Origin: a virus
DNA length: 41,173 bases
IMG/VR virus record: IMGVR_UViG_3300022673_000011
Location: 1-41,173 of that record
Strand: one strand, 5' to 3'
The position numbers and the translations under genes are program-made. The notes below the pieces were generated by a model. It was not told the origin of the DNA, did no database searches, and saw only the letters and a program-made list of their open reading frames with translations. Numbering within the stretch: position 1 is the first letter of the stretch; each line of letters begins with the position of its first letter. Of this stretch, positions 5,586 through 14,493 are shown piece after piece.

Positions 5586-8497
5586 TATCTATTGCCTCTT
5601 AGTCCCAGATAGCGTTCATTTTTATATATCTGCACGCTATGCACAATCTCAGGTGGACTAATCCAGCTATAGCTACTGCCTGTTGCACTGGTTTGCGCTG
5701 CCAAGAACCATAACCTTTGCCGAGTATTGGCTTGCAGAATAGCCTCGCCGGGGGTAATTGAATCATAGATAGACGTTATCAGGTTGCTGTCATTTTGTCT
5801 GACCAATGACCGGATGGGTACTTTAGGACGGGTCAGGCTATCTATGTCTAAATACTTTTGGACATCGCCACTTCTGCCTATATCGCTATCACTTTCATTA
5901 GTTTTATCAACGGCATCAATTGACCACTCGTCAACAGGTATTAAAATCAAGTCGTAAAGATATAAGTCGGGTGTACCACTAGCTGCCGATGCTTGAATAG
6001 CTATTGTAGTTGTATCACCTAGCTCGCTTAGGTTTAGATTGCCAGCTACGGGTAACTTTACTTGCCCAAAGTCCAATAATTCAAAAGCAGTAGTTGTTTC
6101 AAGTTGCCTTGATTCGGTAGTAAATGATATACCGCCTGAGCCGCTAGTAATTAGTAATTGTATATCAAAATCCGTTTGACTTCCGGCTGTGCGCCTTGCT
6201 CTTAGGAAAGCGTGAAATGAGCCATAATAATCACGCGCTATTGTTGTATCCAGGGTTACTGTTGCCCTGGTTGCCATTGCCTCAACACCGCCAGGATTAT
6301 AGGTCATGCGCCTACCTGTGGGAGTTTGAATATCAGCGGCAAATGCTGTATTCGTTCCGGCTGATACAGCTATTCCATTGGGTTGCTGTTCATCTGATAA
6401 ATTAAGATATGATTGAAAATTACTACCTCTGTCATAACTTCGCAATCCCACCAAAATACGGTTATCCCACAAGTCAGGTGAACTTCCGGCAGGGCCATCC
6501 AGATCAGATTCATTAGTTATTTTTAGTTGAGTAATTGCTGGAATATCGCCTGCTACTATTGTGCTGGCTACATCCTGATATGGTAAATTTAATGCACTAA
6601 TGTTCTGATTTTGCTGAGAGGGGGCTGTCATAGAACTGGTTAAGGCAGATACCCTAGCTCTTACCCAGTAGGCCGTAACGCTGTTAATACTTACTGTTGC
6701 CCAATCGCTTGGTATTTCCCAGACGACAGAATTAACTCCCTCTATTATAAAAGCAAGCCCATCTTCCGGGGCTGTATTATCAGTTACATTCAATGTAGCC
6801 CAAGATGAACCATTGTAATATTCCCAGGTGATGGTATATGTAGTTACAAATGTAACACCTGTGCCTATATCAAATAGTAAATCAGAAAACGGGCCAGTGT
6901 TTAAACCGGTTGACGATGCACCAAAGTATATAGCATCATCAACTACCGGACTTGCTGGCAAAAACTCAACTGGAAATGATGACATGGGCAACAGATTGCT
7001 ACCGAAAACAGTGCCGTCATCTACAAATATATGAGTAAGATTAGCTATATTTTGCTTATTAACCACATAAGATGTACAAGATGCAACTGTTGAACCTGTG
7101 CTAATAGTGCTATCTTTTGAATACCATATATGATCATCATCGCCGGCAAATATAACATCACTGGTATTGCTTTCCAGAAGAGAACGAGTTGTAGCTGTAA
7201 TTACCTCTGTAAAAGTTGACCAATTTACTCCACCATTGTTAGAATATCTAATTCTGCTGGCATCACCAGCCAATATCACTCCGCTACTTAATTGAATAAT
7301 ATCCTGAATGACGCTAGTAAAATCACTAGCTACTGTATCCCACGTCACCCCGTCATCAAAAGACCGAAATATATCAAATTGTTCACCAGCCAATATTGTT
7401 CCTGATGTCAATTGTACTATTATGTTTACTCTATTTCCTCCCCCATTAAAAGCAATTGACCAATTATCTCCATTGTCGGTAGATACAAAAATCCTACTAT
7501 CTTCACCGGCTAATATTTTTCCCGATGTAGTTTGCATTATGGTATCTACTGGCTGAGATGTGGAGTAAGTTGATGCCCAATTTTCACCATTATCGTCACT
7601 ATAGAGTATGCTGCCGTCAGTTCCCGCCAATATCCTTCCGCTAGATAATTCTACAAATGACCGAATGTCATTGCTTGGATCAGTATAAACAGTCGTCCAT
7701 GATGCTCCATTGTTGTCACTTTTTCGTATTTTGTCATCAGAGCTTCCAGACAATATCCTTCCCGAAGATGTTTTAAGTAAAGCATAAACTTGTCCCGCGC
7801 CGGATATATTTACAGTAGTCCAATTTTCACCATCATCGTCAGTGTATCTAACGCGATTGACTTCCGCAGCTAATATCCTGTTGTTATTTCCATGTATTAA
7901 ATCTCTAACACTGGCATTGCCAGATATTGCTTCGCTTTCTTGCCAATCTGTAAATAGCCAGCTTGTAGAAGATGTAGAATTTGCACATTGATTATCAGTA
8001 TCAACTTGTCCAGGTATGTTACTTAACCAATGCCCCCGCTCAATGCCTAATGTTAAATCGTTCATTGTTGCAAAATCACTGGCACTAAAAAATGGTTGTG
8101 CGTAAGGATTGGTCAAACTGGAAAAACGATAATTTTTAATTAGTGTGTATCTTATATTTGTCTCACAACTAGATTGAGCAATGAGGTAAACCGGTGTATC
8201 TTGCCAAGAGGTTAGCCAATATGCGCGTGCTTTTTGCAATAGTCTCAAAAATTCTTGTAAGTCATAGATGAGGTTATTTTGCGAGGTATGGTTAAGGTGA
8301 AATGTAAAAACTTCATTAACATCGTCAAATTGACCGTAAACTAACTGTTGACCAGGAGCAATATCAGAGCTTTGGTATACCCCGCCACCTTTCAAGCCTG
8401 CTACTTGCGGAGTCCAGTTTGTTAGATGAAAACCTAATGTATTGCTCAACAGGTCAATGGTAGTTGTGCCATCGGTTATTTTTAAGATACTTGGCAT
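5585..8497 (-). CDS. Large distal tail protein with Asp-box beta-propeller
   Basis: I start it at ATG 8497, which has AAGGA 7 bases upstream, giving 970 residues. The frame is open to a TTG at 8599, but that extension lies over a strong hairpin and only mimics a signal peptide. The N-terminus (MPSILKITDGTTTIDLLS, about 1-190) looks like a Dit-type tail domain. Residues about 195-470 hold six Asp-box repeats of the form SxDxGxxW (YTDDDGENW, KSDNNGASW, YSDDNGENW, STDNGDNW, SFDDGVTW, SNNGGVNW) and a worn seventh, spaced about 43 residues, as in BNR/sialidase-like propellers. The C-terminal half is beta-sandwich-like. No sialidase catalytic residues can be identified, so binding rather than cleavage of surface sugars is likelier. 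It lies directly downstream of the tape measure gene. Confidence 0.75.
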   Translation of the reverse strand: MPSILKITDGTTTIDLLSNTLGFHLTNWTPQVAGLKGGGVYQSSDIAPGQQLVYGQFDDVNEVFTFHLNHTSQNNLIYDLQEFLRLLQKARAYWLTSWQDTPVYLIAQSSCETNIRYTLIKNYRFSSLTNPYAQPFFSASDFATMNDLTLGIERGHWLSNIPGQVDTDNQCANSTSSTSWLFTDWQESEAISGNASVRDLIHGNNNRILAAEVNRVRYTDDDGENWTTVNISGAGQVYALLKTSSGRILSGSSDDKIRKSDNNGASWTTVYTDPSNDIRSFVELSSGRILAGTDGSILYSDDNGENWASTYSTSQPVDTIMQTTSGKILAGEDSRIFVSTDNGDNWSIAFNGGGNRVNIIVQLTSGTILAGEQFDIFRSFDDGVTWDTVASDFTSVIQDIIQLSSGVILAGDASRIRYSNNGGVNWSTFTEVITATTRSLLESNTSDVIFAGDDDHIWYSKDSTISTGSTVASCTSYVVNKQNIANLTHIFVDDGTVFGSNLLPMSSFPVEFLPASPVVDDAIYFGASSTGLNTGPFSDLLFDIGTGVTFVTTYTITWEYYNGSSWATLNVTDNTAPEDGLAFIIEGVNSVVWEIPSDWATVSINSVTAYWVRARVSALTSSMTAPSQQNQNISALNLPYQDVASTIVAGDIPAITQLKITNESDLDGPAGSSPDLWDNRILVGLRSYDRGSNFQSYLNLSDEQQPNGIAVSAGTNTAFAADIQTPTGRRMTYNPGGVEAMATRATVTLDTTIARDYYGSFHAFLRARRTAGSQTDFDIQLLITSGSGGISFTTESRQLETTTAFELLDFGQVKLPVAGNLNLSELGDTTTIAIQASAASGTPDLYLYDLILIPVDEWSIDAVDKTNESDSDIGRSGDVQKYLDIDSLTRPKVPIRSLVRQNDSNLITSIYDSITPGEAILQANTRQRLWFLAAQTSATGSSYSWISPPEIVHSVQIYKNERYLGLRGNR

Positions 8498-8524
8498 ATT
8501 GCAATCCTTAAATAATAGAGGTAA

Positions 8525-8575
8525 GTATGTTTTTTCTTGACTGTAAATAGGTACAATCAAAAGAAAAAAACATAC
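8525..8575 (-). promoter_or_regulatory. Long intergenic hairpin between tape measure and distal tail genes
   Basis: GTATG plus six T plus C (8525-8536) pairs with G, A-run and CATAC (8563-8575). The stem continues inward through TTGA/TCAA and TGTA/TACA to a 6-base loop (8546-8551). About 20 base pairs form with two small bulges. No T-run follows, so it is probably a processing or translation-control structure rather than a terminator. Confidence 0.6.
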
Positions 8576-8591
8576 CAAAGTGAGTAGTAAT

Positions 8592-11500
8592 CTAGCCAAA
8601 AGCCTCTGCCACTGTTTGCTTGATGGCCTCTTGGAACATGGCTAAATCCATACCGTTTGAAACGGTGATAGGGCCAGTGAATTGAACAGAAGGAATGTCA
8701 GGACTTGCAGATTGGACGATGGGGCTTAATGTTGGAGTTGACAGACTACTAGCAGATTCAACAGAGAAGCCGCCAAGAGGTTGAACATTGATATTTGCCA
8801 ATGCACCGGGCAAATCTTGGGCCGCACTAAGAGCATCAGCAAGATTGTCTCTTAATTGTGCCGTTGCATTAAGTATGCTGTTTAGGCTAACACTATTAAG
8901 ACCACTTAATGCTTCTTTGGCATCGTCTGCGTTTTCATCCACGTCGCCTAATCTACCTACAATAGTATCAATGGCACTTGCCACTTGTCCTATAGCGTTA
9001 GCATCAAAAGCCTCGCTAAATGCTTTACCAACATCAGATAACTTACTAGACAAACCCGGCAATATCTCATTTTGCAAAAACAATGTATTGTTAACAACCG
9101 ACAATAGAACAGCATCAACCGCCTGCCATGCTGGTAATACTGTTTTTTCAAATAGCTCAATCGCCGGGCCGAGCGTAGATAAAAGCACGCTTTGAAATCG
9201 GCCTATAGCGGTTACAGCTTTCTCTACAAAGTCGCCAAAGCGACTAGCCTGTTCTGCCAACCCAATGGCATCAGGGATAAATGAGGTAAAGCCAGATTCA
9301 TCCCCACCAAATATACCACTAAATATACTGCCTAAAATTGACTGCACTCCACTGGCTAGAGATTGAAGTGAACCAAGTATCGGCTCAATTAACGAGTCAA
9401 ACCAGTAAATCATTTCATTGATAAGGTCAGGTATAATTGAGCCGCCAACTAAGGCCATGTACAGATTATCGAAAAACTCAATCATAGTGATAACAAAACC
9501 ACCGACAAGAGACAAAATAGTACCAAATGTTCCGACAAATGCACCGGCAATGCCTTGCGCTAAACCAACCAGTATAGTAGTTACCCCTCCTACCAAGTCA
9601 CCTTGTAGTATTAACAAGATACCTGTAACCACATTTTGAAATGATTGCTTGAGTATATCAGCCGCATAGAGTAGTGTTTGAAATGCATCAGAGACAGCTC
9701 CTACCACAGATACAACAGTCCCAACAAAAGCCAGAAATATTGCCCCAATAGCAGCAAATACTATTTGCGTTGCTTGCAACAAAGCATTGCCTACATCAGT
9801 CCATGTGATACCCAATGAACCAAGAGAGGTGGTCAACTCTTCGATGACCGGCCCAAGCGTAGCCATGATTGTTTGGCTTAGAATATCAAATGCTTTTGTA
9901 ATCACGGCTATTGCAATCTGTGTTTTTTCTTGGATGCCTCCAAAATTACTGACCCACGCCGCGCCCAACAAGGCTGATAGAGTTATCATTGCCGTAATAG
10001 GATTGAGGATTGACGCCAAAGCCGCCGCGATTCCGGCACTGGCGAGTAGGGCAGCTACGGCTATAATTGCCCCTTTTATTGTCTCAAAATTATCATTCAA
10101 AAAAATAATAGCCTGGCTGATTGTGTCTAAAAACGGGAATGATTGAGCGCCAGTTGATAGCTGGGTAGTAATATCTGTTATGGTATCAATAACTTTTTGC
10201 ACAAGCTCAATAGTAGCAGTTACACCTTCTGGACTCAAGCCTAATGTTTGAGCCAAGAATCCAGCCGCCCCCGCCGCACCACTACCACGAAAAGCCGCAC
10301 CTAATCCAGAGGCAATGTTTTTAATACGGTCAAAAGCCGGAATAACCTGATTGTCTATAGCATCTAAAATAGGCTTAGACCAACGTCCTATAAGCGTTTG
10401 CCCAAAAGTGAGTAACTCTCCAAATATGGGAAAGAGTTTAGTGCCTATTTCATCGCCTAATGCACGTAAGGTATTCTTGAATATTTGGATTTTAGATTCT
10501 ACTGTAGCGTAACGTTTTGCGGCCTCTTCGGTTAAGGCTGTATTTTCTGCAAAGGCTTGATTGCCTGTTATTATGGCATCACCCAATACATCACCCGATT
10601 CAGCGAGAGATAAAAAGGCGCGTTGCAACCTGGTGTCTTTTAATCCCAAGTCATCAAGGATTAAAGCTGCGTTATCACCTGCATCACCTAAACCCTCAAC
10701 AAATAACTGAAATCCCTGCGAAGCATCTTGCTTCCAAACTCTGGCAAATTTCTCTGCACTCACTCCGGCTACTTGTGCAAACTTCTCTAACTTGCTTGTG
10801 TCTATATCTTCTTTTGAACCCGTAGCAAGAGCTATTTGTTCTTGCTGCAATGCCTGTAACGCTTGAATGGTTTGAGCATATTCAACATTAGTAGCACTGC
10901 CAAGTTGAGTGGCAAAGTCACCTACCGCTCCGCCTGAATCAATAAAAGCATCTACTAAGCCGGCCATTTCAGCACGGCTAATTCTAGTAGCTCCCTCGAA
11001 CTCTATTAGAGATGCCTCTACTTTTGCTATGTCTTTATTAACATCGTTTAGTGTCCGGCCTTGCTCTATAAATGCTCCACTAGATTGTGTAACTGCTTTG
11101 TTGATAGATAACAGTGTTTTCTGTACTGCCGTACCACCCGCCTCTGCTTCGATACCCACACTTGACATGGCCGTGCCAATAGCCAAAACATCAGCTTGCG
11201 TTAAGCCAGCTATTTTACCAGCCGCCGCCATTCGTTCTGAGAATCTGGTAATTTCACTTTCGGTAGTCGCAAAATTATTACCCAAATCAACAATGGCACT
11301 ACCCACTCTTGATGTATTTTCGGCTACATCATCAGCTGCTACCTGATAGATATTTTGGAAACGCGCTATTGCCGTTTCCGCCTCTTCTGTTGTCAGGTTA
11401 GTCGATACGCCAAGAGCCGCTATTGTTTCCGAGAATCCGAGTAGTTGGTCACGCGCTATACCTAACTGACCACCCAATTCGCCAATTTTAGCTAACTCTT

Positions 11501-11888
11501 CAAACGTAATGGGTATTTCTTTTGTTAGCTGTACGAATTCAGCCCGTAGCTCTTTACCAATCTCTGTTAATTTTCCAGTTGAATCCGATACGTCATCTAC
11601 TGTTTTACCTACACCAGCAAAAGCAGACTCAAAACTAATAGCTGTTTTAAGACTGGCAACCCCTAAAGCGCCTACTGCTACAGTGGCTACACCTACTGCA
11701 CCTGTTGCAAACTTGGCAATAGTTGCGCCGATTTGCAGCACCCTGTTACCAAGCAACAAATAGTCTTGACCAACACGTCGCGCAGCACCACCAAGTCCTT
11801 GTTGCGCTCTATTGGCTAAAGCTAATTGTCCTAAATATCTATTTAAGCCTTTTGCTACGAATTGTACACCGGTAGGTGTAAAAGCCAT
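8592..11888 (-). CDS. Tape measure protein (TP901 / PhageMin_Tail type)
   Basis: 1098 residues, the longest gene in the window. An N-terminal segment up to about residue 90 is followed by the conserved tape measure domain (SFESAFAGVGKTVDD, FEELAKIGELGGQLGI, VLAIGTAMSSVGIEAEAGGT) typical of the TP901 core family. Hydrophobic helices follow in the middle (for example IIAVAALLASAGIAAALAS and FAAIGAIFLAFVGTVVSVVG). The C-terminus is helical. It sets tail length during assembly and is ejected with the DNA. About 1100 residues corresponds to a tail of roughly 150 nm by the usual rule of thumb. It starts at ATG 11888 with AAGAAGG upstream, just after an intrinsic terminator hairpin. Confidence 0.93.
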   Translation of the reverse strand: MAFTPTGVQFVAKGLNRYLGQLALANRAQQGLGGAARRVGQDYLLLGNRVLQIGATIAKFATGAVGVATVAVGALGVASLKTAISFESAFAGVGKTVDDVSDSTGKLTEIGKELRAEFVQLTKEIPITFEELAKIGELGGQLGIARDQLLGFSETIAALGVSTNLTTEEAETAIARFQNIYQVAADDVAENTSRVGSAIVDLGNNFATTESEITRFSERMAAAGKIAGLTQADVLAIGTAMSSVGIEAEAGGTAVQKTLLSINKAVTQSSGAFIEQGRTLNDVNKDIAKVEASLIEFEGATRISRAEMAGLVDAFIDSGGAVGDFATQLGSATNVEYAQTIQALQALQQEQIALATGSKEDIDTSKLEKFAQVAGVSAEKFARVWKQDASQGFQLFVEGLGDAGDNAALILDDLGLKDTRLQRAFLSLAESGDVLGDAIITGNQAFAENTALTEEAAKRYATVESKIQIFKNTLRALGDEIGTKLFPIFGELLTFGQTLIGRWSKPILDAIDNQVIPAFDRIKNIASGLGAAFRGSGAAGAAGFLAQTLGLSPEGVTATIELVQKVIDTITDITTQLSTGAQSFPFLDTISQAIIFLNDNFETIKGAIIAVAALLASAGIAAALASILNPITAMITLSALLGAAWVSNFGGIQEKTQIAIAVITKAFDILSQTIMATLGPVIEELTTSLGSLGITWTDVGNALLQATQIVFAAIGAIFLAFVGTVVSVVGAVSDAFQTLLYAADILKQSFQNVVTGILLILQGDLVGGVTTILVGLAQGIAGAFVGTFGTILSLVGGFVITMIEFFDNLYMALVGGSIIPDLINEMIYWFDSLIEPILGSLQSLASGVQSILGSIFSGIFGGDESGFTSFIPDAIGLAEQASRFGDFVEKAVTAIGRFQSVLLSTLGPAIELFEKTVLPAWQAVDAVLLSVVNNTLFLQNEILPGLSSKLSDVGKAFSEAFDANAIGQVASAIDTIVGRLGDVDENADDAKEALSGLNSVSLNSILNATAQLRDNLADALSAAQDLPGALANINVQPLGGFSVESASSLSTPTLSPIVQSASPDIPSVQFTGPITVSNGMDLAMFQEAIKQTVAEAFG

Positions 11889-11901
11889 TTCTTACCTTCT
11901 T

Positions 11902-11933
11902 AAAAAAGTGATAGATTAAATCTATCACTTTTT
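11902..11933 (-). terminator. Intrinsic terminator upstream of the tape measure gene
   Basis: GTGATAGA (11908-11915) and TCTATCAC (11921-11928) form a perfect 8-bp stem with a 5-base loop. It is flanked by six A and five T, so it can work in both directions. It overlaps the stop codon of the preceding chaperone-type gene and lies 14 bases before the tape measure start. It may lower tape measure expression relative to upstream tail genes. Confidence 0.75.
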
Positions 11934-12185
11934 AGGTTTTACTATATTCGCATCTTTGGTATGAGCCTCTACCATCTCATGGCCTAGATACCACTCGATA
12001 GTACGCGCCTTAAACCAATTAGGATAGATGTTTTGTTCCCATTGCCACATATCCAGATTAGCCGCTACTCCGGCTTGCCATTCTAAAAAAGGCATCTTGT
12101 AACTGATGTTTGGATTTTTGCCTTTGTTGCGGATAGGATGTGCATCAATGCCTATACCGTTACGCGTCACTCCGAAAGGATTCAC
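11925..12185 (-). CDS. Tail assembly chaperone, second part (possible frameshift product)
   Basis: 86 residues if translated from GTG 12185. It lies between the tail assembly chaperone and the tape measure, the standard place for the 'T' part of a G/GT chaperone pair. It overlaps the upstream gene by 26 bases in the +1 frame. A stop lies 6 bases before the GTG, so any frameshift must occur inside the short overlap. The GTG has only a distant GAGGA (about 14 bases). The protein is Trp-rich (FLEWQAGVAANLDMWQWEQN, IEWYLGHEM). Either independent translation or programmed frameshifting is possible. Confidence 0.65.
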   Translation of the reverse strand: MNPFGVTRNGIGIDAHPIRNKGKNPNISYKMPFLEWQAGVAANLDMWQWEQNIYPNWFKARTIEWYLGHEMVEAHTKDANIVKPKK

Positions 12186-12681
12186 GCGCTAGGCGTCTGT
12201 CCTCTTCGCTGATGCCAGCTTTCTCCGTGAGTAGCTCCAAATCTTCATTGCCGAAAGCTACAAAACGCTTATAAACAAACTCGCGGTCAAGTTCATCTTC
12301 AAGGTCATATTTTCCTAAATTAACCCGGCCCAAGCGTTCCAGATATTTAAGGCGTTTTATCCAGCTGTCATCCTCTGGTAATCCATCGGGCAAATCCACA
12401 AAAGCAATCATCACATCCATGCCAACTGAATATTGTTCGCGTTGGTAATTTTGAATGGCTTGCAAGTAATCAGGGTGATTAGGGTTTTGCACCTTGCGGC
12501 CATCTTCTAATTCCTGCTCAGGCACTTGCGGAACTTTAACCTCAGAGGCGGCTTGTTCAATCAATACCGCCGGAGGAACATTGATGATTACTCTTACTCC
12601 TGTGGATAGCTCCACAGGAGTATTGATTTTTTTGACCTTGCGTACTGCGTCAGTTGCTTTTGTACCGTTTTTTGTTGTCAT
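12160..12681 (-). CDS. Tail assembly chaperone
   Basis: 173 residues, ATG with GAGGAC 6 bases upstream. It is acidic and mostly helical with a basic N-terminus (MTTKNGTKATDAVRKVKKIN) and a segment RVIINVPPAVLIEQAASEVK. By position between tail tube and tape measure it corresponds to gpG-type chaperones that coat the tape measure before tube polymerisation. Sequence similarity to named families is not evident, so the call rests on gene order and on the overlapping +1 partner downstream. Confidence 0.65.
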   Translation of the reverse strand: MTTKNGTKATDAVRKVKKINTPVELSTGVRVIINVPPAVLIEQAASEVKVPQVPEQELEDGRKVQNPNHPDYLQAIQNYQREQYSVGMDVMIAFVDLPDGLPEDDSWIKRLKYLERLGRVNLGKYDLEDELDREFVYKRFVAFGNEDLELLTEKAGISEEDRRLARESFRSDA

Positions 12682-12684
12682 ATA

Positions 12685-14190
12685 TTAGTCCTCGCCTACT
12701 ATCATAATGCCATCGCTGCCGTTAGCACCTAAGCCGCCGCCCACGACAAAGTTAACGTCATATTGACAGGTTGCGATGGCGGTTAAGCGGTCATTGTCGG
12801 GTACTAAGCTGGTGGGCTGCAATACCCAGGACGCACCGCCATTTTTGGTTTTGAATAGTCTGCCAACCGGAGTGGTTGTAGAATGAGAAATAAATCCAAT
12901 CTGCTTGGTGCTAAAGGCAATATCCCGAATAACTCCACTGCCGCTACCGGCAAAGCCCTGCGTAGTCCAGGTTACGCCATTGTTTATCGTATAGCGCAAG
13001 TTGCCATCATTGCCACCTATCCACCATTGATTGCTGTCGTTTTCTTTAACCCATACAGCGGTTAGGTTGACTCCTACGCCTACTGGCCGAGGCGTAACCG
13101 CTGTTACCGTACTTCCATTTTCTGTTTTGACAATTGCCCCGGCGTTGCCTACTGCCACCATGAACGTATCACTAATAGCGTGTACTGCTTGCAAGTCATC
13201 ACTTACTGATGCGCCTGCATCAATGACAGTTACGCCACTTGTGGGGTCAATACATTTGTAAACGTAGCCGCCATCACCTACGACAAAAGCCGTATTGCCT
13301 ACGCTCCAGATATCGTTTGGTTCACCACCAGAAACAAAGCCGGTTGTTACTTCTGTCCAGGTGACGGTAGGAGTAGTGTCAAAATCAGACAATAGGGCAT
13401 AGTGTAGTGAGTTTGAGTCATTGCTGACTACAACCAGATACTCGCCAATTGCAGCCACGCCAGTCGGGTCTTGTGCTGCGCTTAGGGTGTCAATATCTAC
13501 CGCGTACCAAGTAGCGCCTTTGTCTACACTATACACCACATCGGCAGGAGTTGAGGGGCTACCCCCGGCACTCAAGGTTATAGCGTAAATGTTTTGGCAT
13601 CCATCGCTATTGCCAGATGAGCAATCACCGCAACTTGGAGCGTCAGATACAATCACGTCAACCACTTCATTAGTGACAATATCGCCCGCTCTTGCCGCAA
13701 AGGTTAGAGCAATAACTTCATACCACGCTTTCATGCTAATGTCGGCAGTTTCGTTAACTTCTGCCCGACCTTCACTTGACAATGTGCCTAGCTCATCAAT
13801 AGCAAGGTTAGTAAATGACACACTATCAAAGACAAGCGTTTTATCCGTTTCCTTGTTAAAGTTTGATACATCGTCACAAGTACCAATAACCATATAAGCC
13901 TCAAAGTCGCAAGCTAAATCGGCGAATTCTTTGAGAATGCTTGCCTCGTTTGCCGGATAATGACCTACAAGTTGCGTGGTAGGTCGCTCGCTGGCTGACT
14001 TGATTCTGCCTACTTCGACAAAAGCATCGGGTATAGATGGATGGGGACATTCAATCTTGGTAATGTCCCCAAAGGCTTGCTCTAATGAACCAAACCGCAT
14101 ACAGTTATGATATACAATCGCATTAGCTGGTGAAGCCCCATACTTCTGTAAAAATACTCTGGTAAAGCCTGTTTGTAGAGGTGTACTCAT
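12685..14190 (-). CDS. Major tail tube protein with C-terminal beta-propeller
   Basis: 501 residues, ATG with GGAGTG 7 bases upstream. Residues 1 to about 190 are typical of a tail tube protein (early MRFGSLEQAFGDIT, then a segment ending around EVIALTFAARAGD). A short Cys/Gly/Ser linker (CGDCSSGNSDGC) leads to about 300 residues of repeats such as YSVDKGATWYAVD, YTINNGVTWTTQG and FKTKNGGASWVLQ. These are Asp-box/Ycf48-like propeller blades. The propeller would project from the tail surface, making this a tail decoration comparable to Ig-like or other C-terminal domains on lambda gpV. Its place before the chaperone gene supports the tube call. Confidence 0.8.
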   Translation of the reverse strand: MSTPLQTGFTRVFLQKYGASPANAIVYHNCMRFGSLEQAFGDITKIECPHPSIPDAFVEVGRIKSASERPTTQLVGHYPANEASILKEFADLACDFEAYMVIGTCDDVSNFNKETDKTLVFDSVSFTNLAIDELGTLSSEGRAEVNETADISMKAWYEVIALTFAARAGDIVTNEVVDVIVSDAPSCGDCSSGNSDGCQNIYAITLSAGGSPSTPADVVYSVDKGATWYAVDIDTLSAAQDPTGVAAIGEYLVVVSNDSNSLHYALLSDFDTTPTVTWTEVTTGFVSGGEPNDIWSVGNTAFVVGDGGYVYKCIDPTSGVTVIDAGASVSDDLQAVHAISDTFMVAVGNAGAIVKTENGSTVTAVTPRPVGVGVNLTAVWVKENDSNQWWIGGNDGNLRYTINNGVTWTTQGFAGSGSGVIRDIAFSTKQIGFISHSTTTPVGRLFKTKNGGASWVLQPTSLVPDNDRLTAIATCQYDVNFVVGGGLGANGSDGIMIVGED

Positions 14191-14191
14191 T

Positions 14192-14482
14192 TTACACTCC
14201 TTCTTTTTCTATGCTTCTAAATAACGTTACTAAATGTCTTTTTATGATACCTTGCAAGATGCTACTTAAAGCTGTTTGTTCTTTTTGCACTTTATCCCAA
14301 TTGGTTAAGCGACGTTCGACTAGCCGATTATGAAGTTCCAACTTGATTGAGTGCCAGTCTATATTATCTAAATCTGGCGGGTCATTGCTCATTCCTCGCG
14401 GCCCTTGTTCCGGCCCTTCGTTGTCTTTTACCCATGATAAGTGCTTAAAGCCTTCATCGTCTAGCCATTCAATAAGTTTCAT
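14192..14482 (-). CDS. Hypothetical head-tail region protein
   Basis: 96 residues, ATG with AAAGGA 6 bases upstream. It is charged, with Trp in the first half (MKLIEWLDDEGFKHLSWVKD) and a helical second half. One base separates it from the tail tube gene, so the two are probably coupled. The slot between connector and tube normally holds head-completion or tail-terminator proteins. Family not recognised. Confidence 0.6.
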   Translation of the reverse strand: MKLIEWLDDEGFKHLSWVKDNEGPEQGPRGMSNDPPDLDNIDWHSIKLELHNRLVERRLTNWDKVQKEQTALSSILQGIIKRHLVTLFRSIEKEGV

Positions 14483-14493
14483 ATAATGTCCTT

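Noticed and set aside
8498-8599. Signal peptide extension of the distal tail protein
   Set aside because: It lies over a strong inverted repeat, and the ATG at 8497 has its own good ribosome binding site. Signal peptides are not expected on tail proteins.
10909-11346. Plus-strand open frames of 80-145 codons across the tape measure gene
   Set aside because: These are antisense shadows of an Ala/Thr-rich coding sequence with no ribosome sites.
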